From assembly GCA_015057525.1 (NCBI GenBank), contig SVEE01000001.1, positions 1-64,000 of the forward strand: 64,000 bases of DNA. The letters are read 5' to 3'. Source of the stretch: Lachnospiraceae bacterium. GTDB lineage: Bacteria; Bacillota; Clostridia; Lachnospirales; Lachnospiraceae. Shown here in pieces: positions 18,109 to 27,621 of the stretch; position 1 is the first letter of the stretch; each line of letters starts with the position of its first letter. The notes under the pieces are model-generated. The model saw only the letters and a list, made by a program, of their open reading frames with translations. It was not told the DNA's origin and did no database searches. Position numbers and translations under genes: made by a program.

Positions 18109-19254
18109 TTAGAATAATATGTAAGCTACGATTAAAACAACTAAAAATATAATGTTTATTAATGTGAAAGCGAGTATGTATCTTTTGATATTGCTCGCTT
18201 TCATTTTTGCGTAAAATTTATATGAGATAAGGCTTGCCATGGAAGCTATCAATGTTCCAAGACCACCTAAGTTTGTTCCAATAATGAGCTGGTCAAACTT
18301 TGATGTAAAGCCTGACAAAAGCATAGCGGCAGGTACATTGCTGACAATCTGGCTAGCGCCAATTGCAACGAAACATTCTCTTCCTTCTACCAATGAAGCA
18401 AGAAGGTTGCTAACTGCTTCTATATTTTTAATATTGCCTATAAAAATAAAGAAGGCTATAAATGTTAAAAGTAAAATATAATCTGCCTTGAGTAAGAGTT
18501 TATAATTTAGTATAGCTATTGAAAGTAAAACAATAATGAGCATAATTTTGTAATCCAAAATATGGAGTACAGTAAGAATACTCAATAAGAATAAAAAAGC
18601 ATATATTGCAAAGGAAATAGTAGTTTTGAAACTATTTTTAGTGAAATTTTGCGTATTAGAAGAATTGTTAGTAGCATCTATGTCCAGTGGTATAGGTTTT
18701 ACTAGCATAATTGCAAGCACAAGTAAAACAAAAGATATAATTGTATAAGGTAGCATGAGTTTAAGAAATGAGAGTATGCTCATTTCTGAGATAGAATAAA
18801 GATATAAATTCTGTGGGTTGCCAATAGGTGTAAACATGCTTCCAAGATTAGCTGCAACAGTTTCAAGCACAATGATGTAAATACTAAATTTGGGGTCATC
18901 TATTATGTCTAGAATTAAAATTGTAAAGGGAACAAAAGTTATTAATGCCACATCATTTGTGATTAGCATACTAAAGAAAAAACAGAGTAGTACTAAAATA
19001 AAAGAAAGCTGTCGTCTGTTGTTGGCAAAATTAGTGAGAAGTCTCACTAATGTGTCAAAAACTCCACAGCTTTTAAAGCCTTGAACTACAAGCATGAGAG
19101 CGAGTAATAATCCAAGGGTTCTGAAATCTATATAGTCAATGTATTCAGAGGAAGGAGTGACAATAAATGCCGATATAAATGCCAATATGCATGCGATGGT
19201 AAAAACTACTTCTTCTTTGATAAATTTTAATATAGATTTCATTGTATTCCTCAT
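18109..19254 (-). CDS. Ion-transporter superfamily anion permease (ArsB/CitM/SLC13-like)
   Basis: 381 aa with about ten membrane helices. The internal motif MFTPIGNPQNLYLY is the signature loop of the ion transporter superfamily (ArsB, CitMHS, NhaD, SLC13), and the first-half counterpart MLITNDVALITFVP is present. The substrate cannot be told from sequence. ATG at 19254 overlaps the stop of the GGDEF/EAL gene by one base (TAATG), implying translational coupling. A second ATG four codons in (19242) has AGGA 6 bases upstream and may be the real start. Confidence 0.8.
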   Translation of the reverse strand: MRNTMKSILKFIKEEVVFTIACILAFISAFIVTPSSEYIDYIDFRTLGLLLALMLVVQGFKSCGVFDTLVRLLTNFANNRRQLSFILVLLCFFFSMLITNDVALITFVPFTILILDIIDDPKFSIYIIVLETVAANLGSMFTPIGNPQNLYLYSISEMSILSFLKLMLPYTIISFVLLVLAIMLVKPIPLDIDATNNSSNTQNFTKNSFKTTISFAIYAFLFLLSILTVLHILDYKIMLIIVLLSIAILNYKLLLKADYILLLTFIAFFIFIGNIKNIEAVSNLLASLVEGRECFVAIGASQIVSNVPAAMLLSGFTSKFDQLIIGTNLGGLGTLIASMASLISYKFYAKMKASNIKRYILAFTLINIIFLVVLIVAYILF

Positions 19255-20939
19255 TAGTTTAATTTGTATATTCTGTCATTGATAAGCTTTCTTTCGAAAT
19301 CTTCTCTTGGCATAGGTTTATCGTATAAGTATCCCTGAGCCAACATACAGTTGACACCTTTAAGGAAATCTTTTTGTTCCTGGGTTTCTACGCCCTCGGC
19401 TATAACCTCTATACCAAGCTCTGAGATTAGATTAACGATGTTTTTTACTACAGCTTCTTCGTTCTTTGTTCTGTTATCCTTGTCGTTAACAAAGGACTTG
19501 TCTAATTTAATCATATCCACATCCAAGTCCTTAAGGAGCTTAAGTGAAGAGTAACCAGAACCGAAATCATCTATTGATACACAGATGTTATTTTTCTTCA
19601 TAATTGCCAAGAAGTTTATGAATTCTTCATTGGAAGCCAAGTTAGATATTTCTGTAAGTTCAACTTCAATGTATTTCGAATCTATATCATATTTTTTGAT
19701 TATAGACAAAATATTTCCAGCAAAATCAATATCCTTTAAATTGATTCGTGAGAAGTTAGTCGAAACACGGACAGGCTCAATCCCCATATTTAACCAAGCT
19801 CTTATATCGCGACATGCCTGCTCAAATACATAAAAATCAAGCAGACAAATATTTCCTTCATCTTCAAGTATTGGAATAAAATCAAGAGGTGGTATAATTT
19901 TTCCGTTTTTAATCCATCTTACTAAGGCTTCGGTTCCACATAGTTCATTTGTAACCATATTTACCTTTGGCTGGTAGTAAATAACAAATTCATTGTTATC
20001 AAGTGCCTTAGGAAAGAGGCTAAGAACTTCTTTTTTGTGCATTATTTTAGTGAGCATATCAGCACTAAAAGTCATATATGTTTTGTGAATAGATTCTTTT
20101 GCTGCTTTGTAAGCAATATTTGCATTGTTCATCATATCACCTACAGTACTGTTAACTTCAATAGAATATATTCCTGCACAAGTAGAAAGCTCAAAGGATC
20201 TTGCTCCACTTGTGTAATCAAGGCTTATTGTCAAAGAAGATATATGCTTGAGAAATGCATTGACAATATCATCCTTAATAAGAACAAAGAAATTATCTCC
20301 ACCAAGGTGGGCTATAATTCCGTTATCACCAATAAAATTAGTTAAGTTATGTCCATAGGCTATAAGAACCTTGTCGCCGATTCTATAGCCATAACTTTTA
20401 TTAATATATCTGAAATTCTTTATATTTAAATATAAACTTGTGTATTTGTAGAACTCACCTTTCATGGAAAGATTAGTTGCAAATTTGGTAAGTCCTGCAG
20501 CGTTATATATACCAGTTTGGTTATCCATATACATAGATTTTTCGAATGCACTGGTAATATGTACACGGCTGCCTAATTTGAAAATAACATCAATAAAATA
20601 AAGCAACTGTTCTTTAATAGTATCAGTCCAAATTTCCCCTGCACACGGACAGATTTGGATGGTAAAAGTTGCTTTGTCTACAGTTGTATATTTTTTTGTT
20701 ATTGGTATATCAATATATCCATCTAAGCTAGAATATATTTCCTTGGAAACACTGTTCACGGATTTAGTGTAGATATTAGGACATGAGAAAGAAACAGATA
20801 ATCTTCCTATGCAAAGAGAATCCGCTATAAATGGCATGGCCTTGTGAAGTCTACTGAAGAATACATTCATATTATCGTAGTCATCGTTGATGTAAGACCA
20901 GAACTTCTTAAATTCATCACTAAATAAAATGTTATTCAT
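19254..20939 (-). CDS. GGDEF-EAL domain protein, likely cyclic-di-GMP phosphodiesterase
   Basis: 561 aa, no membrane segment. About 130 N-terminal residues are unassigned. A GGDEF domain with degenerate active site GGDNF follows, then an EAL domain with most catalytic motifs: TEALVRW, DDFGSGYSSL, MIKLDKSFV and EGVET. Loss of the GGDEF glutamate suggests no cyclase activity, and the intact EAL domain suggests c-di-GMP hydrolysis. It is co-transcribed with the permease downstream (one-base overlap). Another GGDEF/EAL protein is at 54492. Confidence 0.88.
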   Translation of the reverse strand: MNNILFSDEFKKFWSYINDDYDNMNVFFSRLHKAMPFIADSLCIGRLSVSFSCPNIYTKSVNSVSKEIYSSLDGYIDIPITKKYTTVDKATFTIQICPCAGEIWTDTIKEQLLYFIDVIFKLGSRVHITSAFEKSMYMDNQTGIYNAAGLTKFATNLSMKGEFYKYTSLYLNIKNFRYINKSYGYRIGDKVLIAYGHNLTNFIGDNGIIAHLGGDNFFVLIKDDIVNAFLKHISSLTISLDYTSGARSFELSTCAGIYSIEVNSTVGDMMNNANIAYKAAKESIHKTYMTFSADMLTKIMHKKEVLSLFPKALDNNEFVIYYQPKVNMVTNELCGTEALVRWIKNGKIIPPLDFIPILEDEGNICLLDFYVFEQACRDIRAWLNMGIEPVRVSTNFSRINLKDIDFAGNILSIIKKYDIDSKYIEVELTEISNLASNEEFINFLAIMKKNNICVSIDDFGSGYSSLKLLKDLDVDMIKLDKSFVNDKDNRTKNEEAVVKNIVNLISELGIEVIAEGVETQEQKDFLKGVNCMLAQGYLYDKPMPREDFERKLINDRIYKLN

Positions 20940-21040
20940 AATATAAATCTTTCCTAAATGAAAAATATTTACTTACTAGTTTTAATATAGCATATTGTTA
21001 AGGGTAATGCAATTTTAAAAAAAGAAAGCAATTTTATGTG

Positions 21041-21099
21041 TTGACATTTGAATATATAATGATATAATAAAATCAAACATATGAATAATTGTTCATATG
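21041..21099 (+). promoter_or_regulatory. Promoter and ArsR-type operator of the heavy-metal operon
   Basis: TTGACA at 21041-21046 and TATAAT at 21063-21068 with a 16-base spacer. A nearly perfect palindrome, CATATGAATAATTGTTCATA through TG (21078-21099), covers the expected start of transcription. Its form, ATATGAA-N6-TTCATAT, is that of SmtB/CadC-family operators, and the ArsR gene is the last of this operon, so autoregulation is likely. Confidence 0.75.
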
Positions 21100-21139
21100 A
21101 AAGAAAAATATTAATATAACATGAAAGGATGTTTTAATT

Positions 21140-21358
21140 ATGAAGAAGACATATAAAATTGAAGTTGATTGTGCTAACTGTGCTAATAAGATGGAGGATG
21201 CTACTAAGAAAACTGCTGGTGTTAAGGATGCCACAGTGAATTTTATGGCACTTAAGATGATAGTAGAATTTGAAGAGGGTGCAGACCCTAAGGCAGTTAT
21301 GAAGGAAGTACTTAAGAATTGTAAGAAGGTTGAAGACGACTGCGAGATATATTTCTAA
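21140..21358 (+). CDS. Heavy-metal-associated (HMA) domain protein, metal chaperone
   Basis: 72-aa ferredoxin-like HMA domain with the metal-binding motif CANC (Cys11, Cys14) followed by a typical second half. It is first in the operon, ahead of the P1B ATPase, which itself lacks an N-terminal HMA domain. The protein probably supplies that function in trans. The C-terminal DDCEIYF adds another cysteine. Metal identity (Zn, Cd or Pb rather than Cu) is inferred from the ATPase. Confidence 0.9.
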   Translation: MKKTYKIEVDCANCANKMEDATKKTAGVKDATVNFMALKMIVEFEEGADPKAVMKEVLKNCKKVEDDCEIYF

Positions 21359-21405
21359 TTGGAAAATAGTTTGTTTTAACCATGTTTTGGTAGGAGGCGA
21401 ATACC

Positions 21406-23271
21406 TTGAATAAGAAACAGAAAAAGGTTTTAACTAGAATAATTATTGCTGCAGTATTGATGATTACCTTATCTATAATTCCTTTAAAGGGTACTGTTAG
21501 ATTTCTGCTTTTTATGGTTCCATATCTGGTGATTGGATATGATATTTTGCGAAAGGCTATAAAAGGGATTATTAATAAGCAGGTTTTTGATGAGAATTTT
21601 CTCATGGCAGTTGCTACAGTTGGAGCTATCATTTTGGGAGAATATACAGAAGGTGTAGCAGTTATGCTTTTCTATCAGATAGGAGAGCTTTTCCAAAGCT
21701 ATGCTGTAGGAAAGAGTAGAAGAAATATTAGTGAACTTATGGATATAAGACCTGATTATGCTAATATTGAAGTAGATGGTGCTATAGAGATGGTTGATCC
21801 AGATGAAGTAGAGATAGGAACAATTATTATAGTTCAGCCAGGTGAGAAGGTTCCTATTGACGGAATTGTTTTAGAAGGAAAATCAACACTTAATACAAGC
21901 GCACTTACAGGTGAAAGCGTACCACGTGATGTGTCAGAGGGTGATGAGTTAATTAGTGGATGTATCAATTTATCTGGTGTCCTTAAGGTTAAAACTACAA
22001 AAGAATTTGGAGAATCAACAGTATCTAAGATTATTGATTTGGTGGAAAATTCAAGCTCTAAAAAGTCAAAGTCTGAGAACTTTATTTCTAAGTTTGCGAA
22101 GATATACACACCAGCTGTTTGTTACGGAGCATTAGCCCTTGCTATTATTCCTCCTATAGTACTTATGATTTTAAATAAATCACCTATGTGGGGGGAATGG
22201 ATATACAGAGCCCTTACATTTCTTGTAATTAGCTGTCCTTGTGCTCTTGTAATCAGTATACCATTAAGCTTCTTTGCTGGAATAGGTGGAGCAAGTAATC
22301 AAGGTGTTTTAGTAAAAGGTTCTAACTATTTGGAGACATTAGCTAAGACTAAGTATGTGGTTTTTGATAAAACAGGAACTATGACCCAGGGCGTGTTTGA
22401 GGTCAGTGGAATACATCACAATGAGATGGAAGATAAGCTTCTTTTAGAATATGCTGCTTTGGCAGAATGCCATTCATCTCATCCTATTAGTAAGAGCCTG
22501 CAGAAGGCATATGGTAGTAAAATTGACATGAATAGGGTGACTGATGTTGAGGAGATTAGTGGCAACGGAGTTATTGCTAAGGTTGATGGCAAACAGGTAG
22601 CAGCAGGTAACAACAAGCTGATGGATAAGTTGTCTATCAATTATAAGGATTGTCATAGTGTTGGAACAATAGTTCATGTTGCTATAGAAGGTGAATATGC
22701 AGGTCATATTGTTATATCTGATATTGTTAAACCACAGGCTAAAGAGGCTATTGATGCCTTGAAAAAGTCTGGTGTGACAAAGACTGTCATGCTTACAGGT
22801 GATTCAAAGAAGGTTGGGGATAAGGTTGCCGCAGACCTTGGCATTGACGAAGTATTTTGTGAGCTTCTTCCGGGAGATAAGGTTGAAAAGGTAGAAGAAC
22901 TCTTGTCAAATAAGTCAGAAAAGGATAAACTTGTATTTGTAGGTGATGGAATAAACGATGCACCAGTGCTTTCAAGAGCGGATATTGGAATTGCCATGGG
23001 AGCTCTTGGCTCAGATGCAGCTATAGAGGCCGCAGATGTTGTGCTTATGGATGACAATCCATTGAAGATAGCGAAGGCTATTAAGATATCAAGAAAATGT
23101 ATTAGTATTGTGTATCAAAATATTTATTTTGCTATTGGCATAAAACTTGTTTGTCTTGTCTTAGGTGCTGTTGGTATAGCTAATATGTGGCTTGCTATAT
23201 TTGCAGACGTTGGAGTTATGGTGCTTGCTATATTAAATGCTATAAGAGCATTGTTTGTAAAGAAACTATAA
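21406..23271 (+). CDS. P1B-type heavy-metal efflux ATPase (CadA/ZntA-like)
   Basis: 621 aa. It exports a soft divalent metal using ATP. Visible features: six to eight membrane helices, the intramembrane SCPCALV motif (about residue 275), the phosphorylation site DKTGT (about 321), an SHP motif in HSSHPIS, and GDGINDAP. The CPC plus SHP and the ArsR partner favour Zn/Cd/Pb over copper. There is no N-terminal HMA domain; the small HMA protein upstream replaces it. The start is TTG 21406 with TAGGAGGCG about 8 bases upstream. Confidence 0.93.
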   Translation: MNKKQKKVLTRIIIAAVLMITLSIIPLKGTVRFLLFMVPYLVIGYDILRKAIKGIINKQVFDENFLMAVATVGAIILGEYTEGVAVMLFYQIGELFQSYAVGKSRRNISELMDIRPDYANIEVDGAIEMVDPDEVEIGTIIIVQPGEKVPIDGIVLEGKSTLNTSALTGESVPRDVSEGDELISGCINLSGVLKVKTTKEFGESTVSKIIDLVENSSSKKSKSENFISKFAKIYTPAVCYGALALAIIPPIVLMILNKSPMWGEWIYRALTFLVISCPCALVISIPLSFFAGIGGASNQGVLVKGSNYLETLAKTKYVVFDKTGTMTQGVFEVSGIHHNEMEDKLLLEYAALAECHSSHPISKSLQKAYGSKIDMNRVTDVEEISGNGVIAKVDGKQVAAGNNKLMDKLSINYKDCHSVGTIVHVAIEGEYAGHIVISDIVKPQAKEAIDALKKSGVTKTVMLTGDSKKVGDKVAADLGIDEVFCELLPGDKVEKVEELLSNKSEKDKLVFVGDGINDAPVLSRADIGIAMGALGSDAAIEAADVVLMDDNPLKIAKAIKISRKCISIVYQNIYFAIGIKLVCLVLGAVGIANMWLAIFADVGVMVLAILNAIRALFVKKL

Positions 23272-23291
23272 AATGAAAGATGGTGGAATAT

Positions 23292-23660
23292 ATGGGGAAA
23301 AGTAACCAAGAAACAGAACATTGTGGTCATGTGCATTCACATGATGACTTGGTAATGAAGGTCAATGAAACGATGCCGGATGAGACAGAGTTGTATGATT
23401 TAGCAGAGCTTTTTAAGGTGTTTGGTGATTCTACAAGAATAAGAATTTTATTTGTTCTTTACAGTGGAGAACTTTGTGTATGTGATATAGCAGAAACATT
23501 GAAGATGACTCAGTCAGCAATATCTCATCAGCTTAGAATATTAAAACAAAGTAAGCTGGTAAAAAGTAGAAGAGAGGGCAAGTCAATATTTTACTCTCTA
23601 GCTGATGACCATGTTAAAACAATTATTGCTCAGGGACGTGAGCATATAGAAGAAGATTAG
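23292..23660 (+). CDS. ArsR/SmtB family metal-sensing repressor
   Basis: 122-aa winged-helix repressor. It carries ELCVCD in the recognition region, like the alpha-3 thiolate site of ArsR/CadC proteins, and DDHVKTIIAQGREHIEED at the C-terminus, which matches the alpha-5 His/Asp zinc site of SmtB/CzrA. The N-terminus adds CGHVHSHDD, so three potential metal sites are present. ATG 23292 is preferred over ATG 23280, since GGTGGA lies just upstream of 23292. It most likely represses the operon through the palindrome at 21078-21099. Confidence 0.9.
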   Translation: MGKSNQETEHCGHVHSHDDLVMKVNETMPDETELYDLAELFKVFGDSTRIRILFVLYSGELCVCDIAETLKMTQSAISHQLRILKQSKLVKSRREGKSIFYSLADDHVKTIIAQGREHIEED

Positions 23661-23664
23661 ATAA

Positions 23665-23702
23665 AAAAAGCTTTGATACATTTTTAGGTATCAAAGCTTT
23701 TT
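23665..23702 (+). terminator. Terminator after the heavy-metal operon
   Basis: Stem AAAAAGCTTTGATAC / GTATCAAAGCTTTTT followed by further T residues. A strong intrinsic terminator. Confidence 0.9.
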
Positions 23703-23710
23703 TTGGTTAG

Positions 23711-23742
23711 CAAAGAATGTGTTTTGTACATTCTTTGTTTTT
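23711..23742. terminator. Second hairpin behind the heavy-metal operon terminator
   Basis: Stem CAAAGAATGT / ACATTCTTTG followed by TTTTT. Backup terminator a few bases downstream of the first. Confidence 0.65.
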
Positions 23743-23826
23743 GAATTATATGAAATTTCCAAGAATTAAATAATATATGTTTTTTAGGACACAATAGATT
23801 AAAAGAAATATTTTAGGAGATTAAAT

Positions 23827-26037
23827 ATGAAAAATATAGAAATATCTATTGTTGCTCCTGTTAATGGAAAAACAGTGTTGCTCAATCAGGTCCCTGATAA
23901 AGTATTTTCGGATAAGGTGTTAGGTGATGGTATTGCAGTTATTCCAACAGAAGGGAAATTTGTGTCTCCTGTTGATGGTGAAGTTGTGGCTGTGGCGGAA
24001 AGCGGACATGCCATAGGGATAAGGATGTCAGGAGATAATGGGATTGGAGAGGATTCTCCGCTTGAGATTTTGATTCATATTGGAATTGATACAGTCAAGC
24101 TTAATGGAAAAGGGTTTGATGTACAGGTTAGGGTTGGAGATAAGGTAAATAAAGGAGATGTAATTGCTCTTGTTGATTTAGATTACTTATATAAGAATGA
24201 TTGTTACCCTATTACACCTATTGTTGTAAGCAGTGATAAAGAAAATATGGAAATAGTCTATGTACAAGGTGAGTGTTTTGCTGGGGAAACCACAGTTCTT
24301 ATTTTAAGAGATGTAAGTACGGGAGATGAAACAGAAAAGTTTGTTGACAATGAGAAGAATGCTGTCAAAAAAGACAAGAAAAATAAATTTGATTTGTTAC
24401 AGAAACTTGGCAAAGTATTGATGACTGTTATTGCTGTTATGCCAGCAGCAGGACTTATGATAAGTCTAGGAAAGATAGTGCAGATGTCAGGTGGTAATTA
24501 TGAAATAATAGCAAACATAGGAAGCATAATGGAGAATATTGGTTGGGCAATAATCAATAATTTTCATATACTGTTTGCAGTTGCAATTGGTGGTTCTTGG
24601 GCGAAGGATAGAGCTGGAGGTGCATTTGCAGCTGTTGTAGCTTTTATATTAATAAATAGTATAACTGGAGCTATATTTGGCGTGACAAATGATATGCTTA
24701 TTGATGGTGAAGCGACCGTTAGGACTCTCTTTGGAAAAGAGATATTGGTAGATGGATACTTTACCTCTGTCCTTGGAGCACCCGCTCTTAATATGGGCGT
24801 CTTTGTGGGTATAATATCGGGATTTGTGGGAGCCATAGCCTACAACAAATATTATAACTATAGAAAGCTTCCAGATGCCTTATCTTTTTTTAATGGTAAG
24901 CGTTTTGTACCATTAGTTGTTATTTTATGGTCTGTTATAGTGTCGGTTGTTTTATCCATAGTATGGCCTTTAATACAGTCGGGGATTAATTCCTTTGGTG
25001 TTTGGATTGCAAACTCAGCTGATACGTCGCCAATCCTTGCACCTTTTGTTTATGGAACCCTGGAGAGATTGCTACTTCCTTTCGGTCTTCATCATATGCT
25101 GACCATACCTATGAATTATACTTCCTTTGGTGGCTCGTATGTAGTTCAAAGTGGTGTCAATGCAGGAAGTACAGTTTTTGGGCAGGATCCATTATGGCTT
25201 GCCTGGGTGACAGATTTGATAAATTTAAAAGAAAGTGGAAATATGGTGGCCTATGAAACTCTTCTTACAACTGTGACTCCTGCAAGATTCAAGGTGGGAC
25301 AAATGATAGGTGCAACTGGTCTGCTTTTAGGAATAGCACTTGCTATGTATAAGAGAGTGGAACCGGAGCGAAGAAAAAGATATCGCTCTATGTTTGTTTC
25401 AACATCTCTTGCAGTTTTTCTGACAGGTGTGACGGAACCTATTGAATTCATGTTCATGTTTGCAGCAGTGCCACTTTATATAGTCTATGCTGTGATTCAG
25501 GGAATTGCATTTGCTATGGCAGGGGTAATTAATTTAAGACAGCATTCCTTTGGAAATATTGAATATATAGTGCGTGTGCCTATGTCACTTCGAGCAGGTC
25601 TACTTGGCGACATAATTAATTTCTTAATATGTGTAGTTGCTTTCTTTATAATAGGATATTTGGTGGCATACTACATGATTGGAAAATTTAAATTTGCAAC
25701 TCCTGGTCGACTTGGAAATTATGCAGATGAAAGCGATAATGTTGACGTAGAAAGTGGAAAAGCAGTTGGAGGTAGTGGAGTGACTGTAGCGGAGGGAAGA
25801 GAGGATACTCAGGCAGAGAGAATCATTTCTCTTTTAGGTGGACGAGAAAATATAGTTTTAGTGGATGCCTGTATGACAAGACTTAGAGTTTCTGTTAAAG
25901 ATATAGACAAGGTAAAGGATATTGATGACTGGAAAAAAGAAGGTGCTTTAGGTCTGATCAGAAAAGGTGATGGGGTTCAAGCTATATATGGACCTAAGGC
26001 TGACGTCTTGAAATCCGATATAAACGACATTTTATAA
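23827..26037 (+). CDS. PTS glucose/maltose-family transporter, fused EIIA-EIIC-EIIB
   Basis: 736 aa. Residues about 1-150 are a Crr-type EIIA with the phospho-histidine near H84 (ILIHIGIDTV). Residues about 190-620 are a membrane EIIC with the family signature GVTEPIEFMF. The last 80 or so residues are EIIB with the phospho-cysteine near C682 (DACMTRLR). Phosphate flows HPr to EIIA to EIIB to sugar during uptake. The domain order A-C-B differs from the common C-B-A of glucose PtsG. The neighbouring malQ suggests a maltose or glucose substrate; this is inference, as GlcNAc is also possible in this family. Confidence 0.9.
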   Translation: MKNIEISIVAPVNGKTVLLNQVPDKVFSDKVLGDGIAVIPTEGKFVSPVDGEVVAVAESGHAIGIRMSGDNGIGEDSPLEILIHIGIDTVKLNGKGFDVQVRVGDKVNKGDVIALVDLDYLYKNDCYPITPIVVSSDKENMEIVYVQGECFAGETTVLILRDVSTGDETEKFVDNEKNAVKKDKKNKFDLLQKLGKVLMTVIAVMPAAGLMISLGKIVQMSGGNYEIIANIGSIMENIGWAIINNFHILFAVAIGGSWAKDRAGGAFAAVVAFILINSITGAIFGVTNDMLIDGEATVRTLFGKEILVDGYFTSVLGAPALNMGVFVGIISGFVGAIAYNKYYNYRKLPDALSFFNGKRFVPLVVILWSVIVSVVLSIVWPLIQSGINSFGVWIANSADTSPILAPFVYGTLERLLLPFGLHHMLTIPMNYTSFGGSYVVQSGVNAGSTVFGQDPLWLAWVTDLINLKESGNMVAYETLLTTVTPARFKVGQMIGATGLLLGIALAMYKRVEPERRKRYRSMFVSTSLAVFLTGVTEPIEFMFMFAAVPLYIVYAVIQGIAFAMAGVINLRQHSFGNIEYIVRVPMSLRAGLLGDIINFLICVVAFFIIGYLVAYYMIGKFKFATPGRLGNYADESDNVDVESGKAVGGSGVTVAEGREDTQAERIISLLGGRENIVLVDACMTRLRVSVKDIDKVKDIDDWKKEGALGLIRKGDGVQAIYGPKADVLKSDINDIL

Positions 26038-26115
26038 GGTGTTTCGATACGATAAAAACAAATTATCAATAAAACAAAAATGATAAGATTTTATTATGAA
26101 TAATTGGAGGTTAAA

Positions 26116-27621
26116 ATGAGTAAAACAGCTGGTGTTTTAATGCATATATCAAGTTTGCCGTCGGAATATGGAATAGGATGTTTTTCAAAAAGTGCTTATG
26201 CATTTGTTGATTGGCTTAAAGGGGCAGGACAATGCTATTGGCAGATACTTCCTCTTGTTCCTACGAGCTATGGAGATTCTCCATATCAGTCCTTTTCAAC
26301 TTATGCAGGTAATCCTTATTTTATAAGCTTGGAGGAATTAATAAGAGAAGGTGTGTTAACAAAGGAAGAATGTGACCAAGTAGATTTCGGTAAAGATGTT
26401 GAAGATATAGACTATAAAAAATTATATTTAGGTAGATTTCCTCTGCTGAGAAAAGCCTATGAGAGAAGTAATATAAGTCAAAATTCCGAATATATAAAAT
26501 TCATAGAAGAAAATAATTGGTGGCTTAATGATTATGCCATGTTTATGGCAATAAAGGATAAGTTTTACGGAGCACCTTGGACACATTGGCCAGAGGATAT
26601 TAAACTTAGATATGCAAGTGCCATGGATTACTATGGAAGAGAGCTATATTTTGACATAGAATTTTATCAGTATATACAATTTAAGTTCTATGAGCAGTGG
26701 AAGAACTTAAAGGAGTATGCCAACAAAAATGGAGTAAGAATTATTGGAGATATTCCAATATATGTTGCTATGGATAGTGCAGATGTCTGGTCTAGACCAG
26801 AGTTGTTCCAGCTGGATCAAAAAAATGTCCCTATAGCAGTTGCCGGATGTCCCCCAGATGGATTTGCGGCAACAGGGCAGCTGTGGGGAAATCCTCTGTA
26901 CTCATGGGACTATCATAAAGCCACAGGCTATGACTGGTGGATATCAAGAGTAAGGTATTGTTACAAGTTTTATGACGTATTAAGAATAGATCATTTTAGA
27001 GGCTTTGACGAATACTATTCAATACCTTATGGAATGACGACAGCAGTAAACGGACATTGGGAAAAAGGTCCTGGAATAGAGCTGTTCAATGCAATAAAAG
27101 GTGCATTAGGAGACTGTGAAATTATTGCTGAGGACCTTGGTTATGTAACGGATTCGGTAAGAAAACTAGTATCAGACAGTGGTTATCCAAGTATGAAAGT
27201 ACTGGAATTTGCCTTTGATTCCCGTGATACAGGAAGTGCTAAAGATTATCTTCCCCACAATTACAATAATAATTGTGTTGCATATACAGGAACACATGAT
27301 AACGAAACATTGACAGGCTGGTTAAGCACAATATCACCAGATGAAAGAAATGGGGTTAGAGATTATTTGAGTGATAGATATACACCTGGATACGAACTTT
27401 ATTGGCCACTTATAGCAAGCATAATGAAAAGTAACGCCAAACTTTGTATAGTTCCAATACAAGACTACTTGGGCCTGAATAACAAAGCAAGAATGAATAC
27501 TCCATCCACCGTAGGCGAAAACTGGAGATGGCGCATATCCAAGAAAGACTTAAGCTACGACCTAATGCAACGACTTAGAAAAATGGCTAGCCTATATGGA
27601 AGATTGGGTTGGCAGGAGTAG
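26116..27621 (+). CDS. malQ: 4-alpha-glucanotransferase (amylomaltase)
   Basis: 501-aa GH77 enzyme that transfers glucan segments between maltodextrins and releases glucose. Typical motifs: SLPSEYGIG near the start, DSPYQSFSTYAGNPY, VLRIDHFRG (nucleophile Asp), AEDLG (acid/base Glu) and YTGTHDNETL. ATG 26116 follows TTGGAGGTTA. It lies 78 bases downstream of the PTS gene, probably as one unit for maltose or maltodextrin use. Its stop codon TAG forms part of the terminal repeat of palindrome 2. Confidence 0.95.
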   Translation: MSKTAGVLMHISSLPSEYGIGCFSKSAYAFVDWLKGAGQCYWQILPLVPTSYGDSPYQSFSTYAGNPYFISLEELIREGVLTKEECDQVDFGKDVEDIDYKKLYLGRFPLLRKAYERSNISQNSEYIKFIEENNWWLNDYAMFMAIKDKFYGAPWTHWPEDIKLRYASAMDYYGRELYFDIEFYQYIQFKFYEQWKNLKEYANKNGVRIIGDIPIYVAMDSADVWSRPELFQLDQKNVPIAVAGCPPDGFAATGQLWGNPLYSWDYHKATGYDWWISRVRYCYKFYDVLRIDHFRGFDEYYSIPYGMTTAVNGHWEKGPGIELFNAIKGALGDCEIIAEDLGYVTDSVRKLVSDSGYPSMKVLEFAFDSRDTGSAKDYLPHNYNNNCVAYTGTHDNETLTGWLSTISPDERNGVRDYLSDRYTPGYELYWPLIASIMKSNAKLCIVPIQDYLGLNNKARMNTPSTVGENWRWRISKKDLSYDLMQRLRKMASLYGRLGWQE

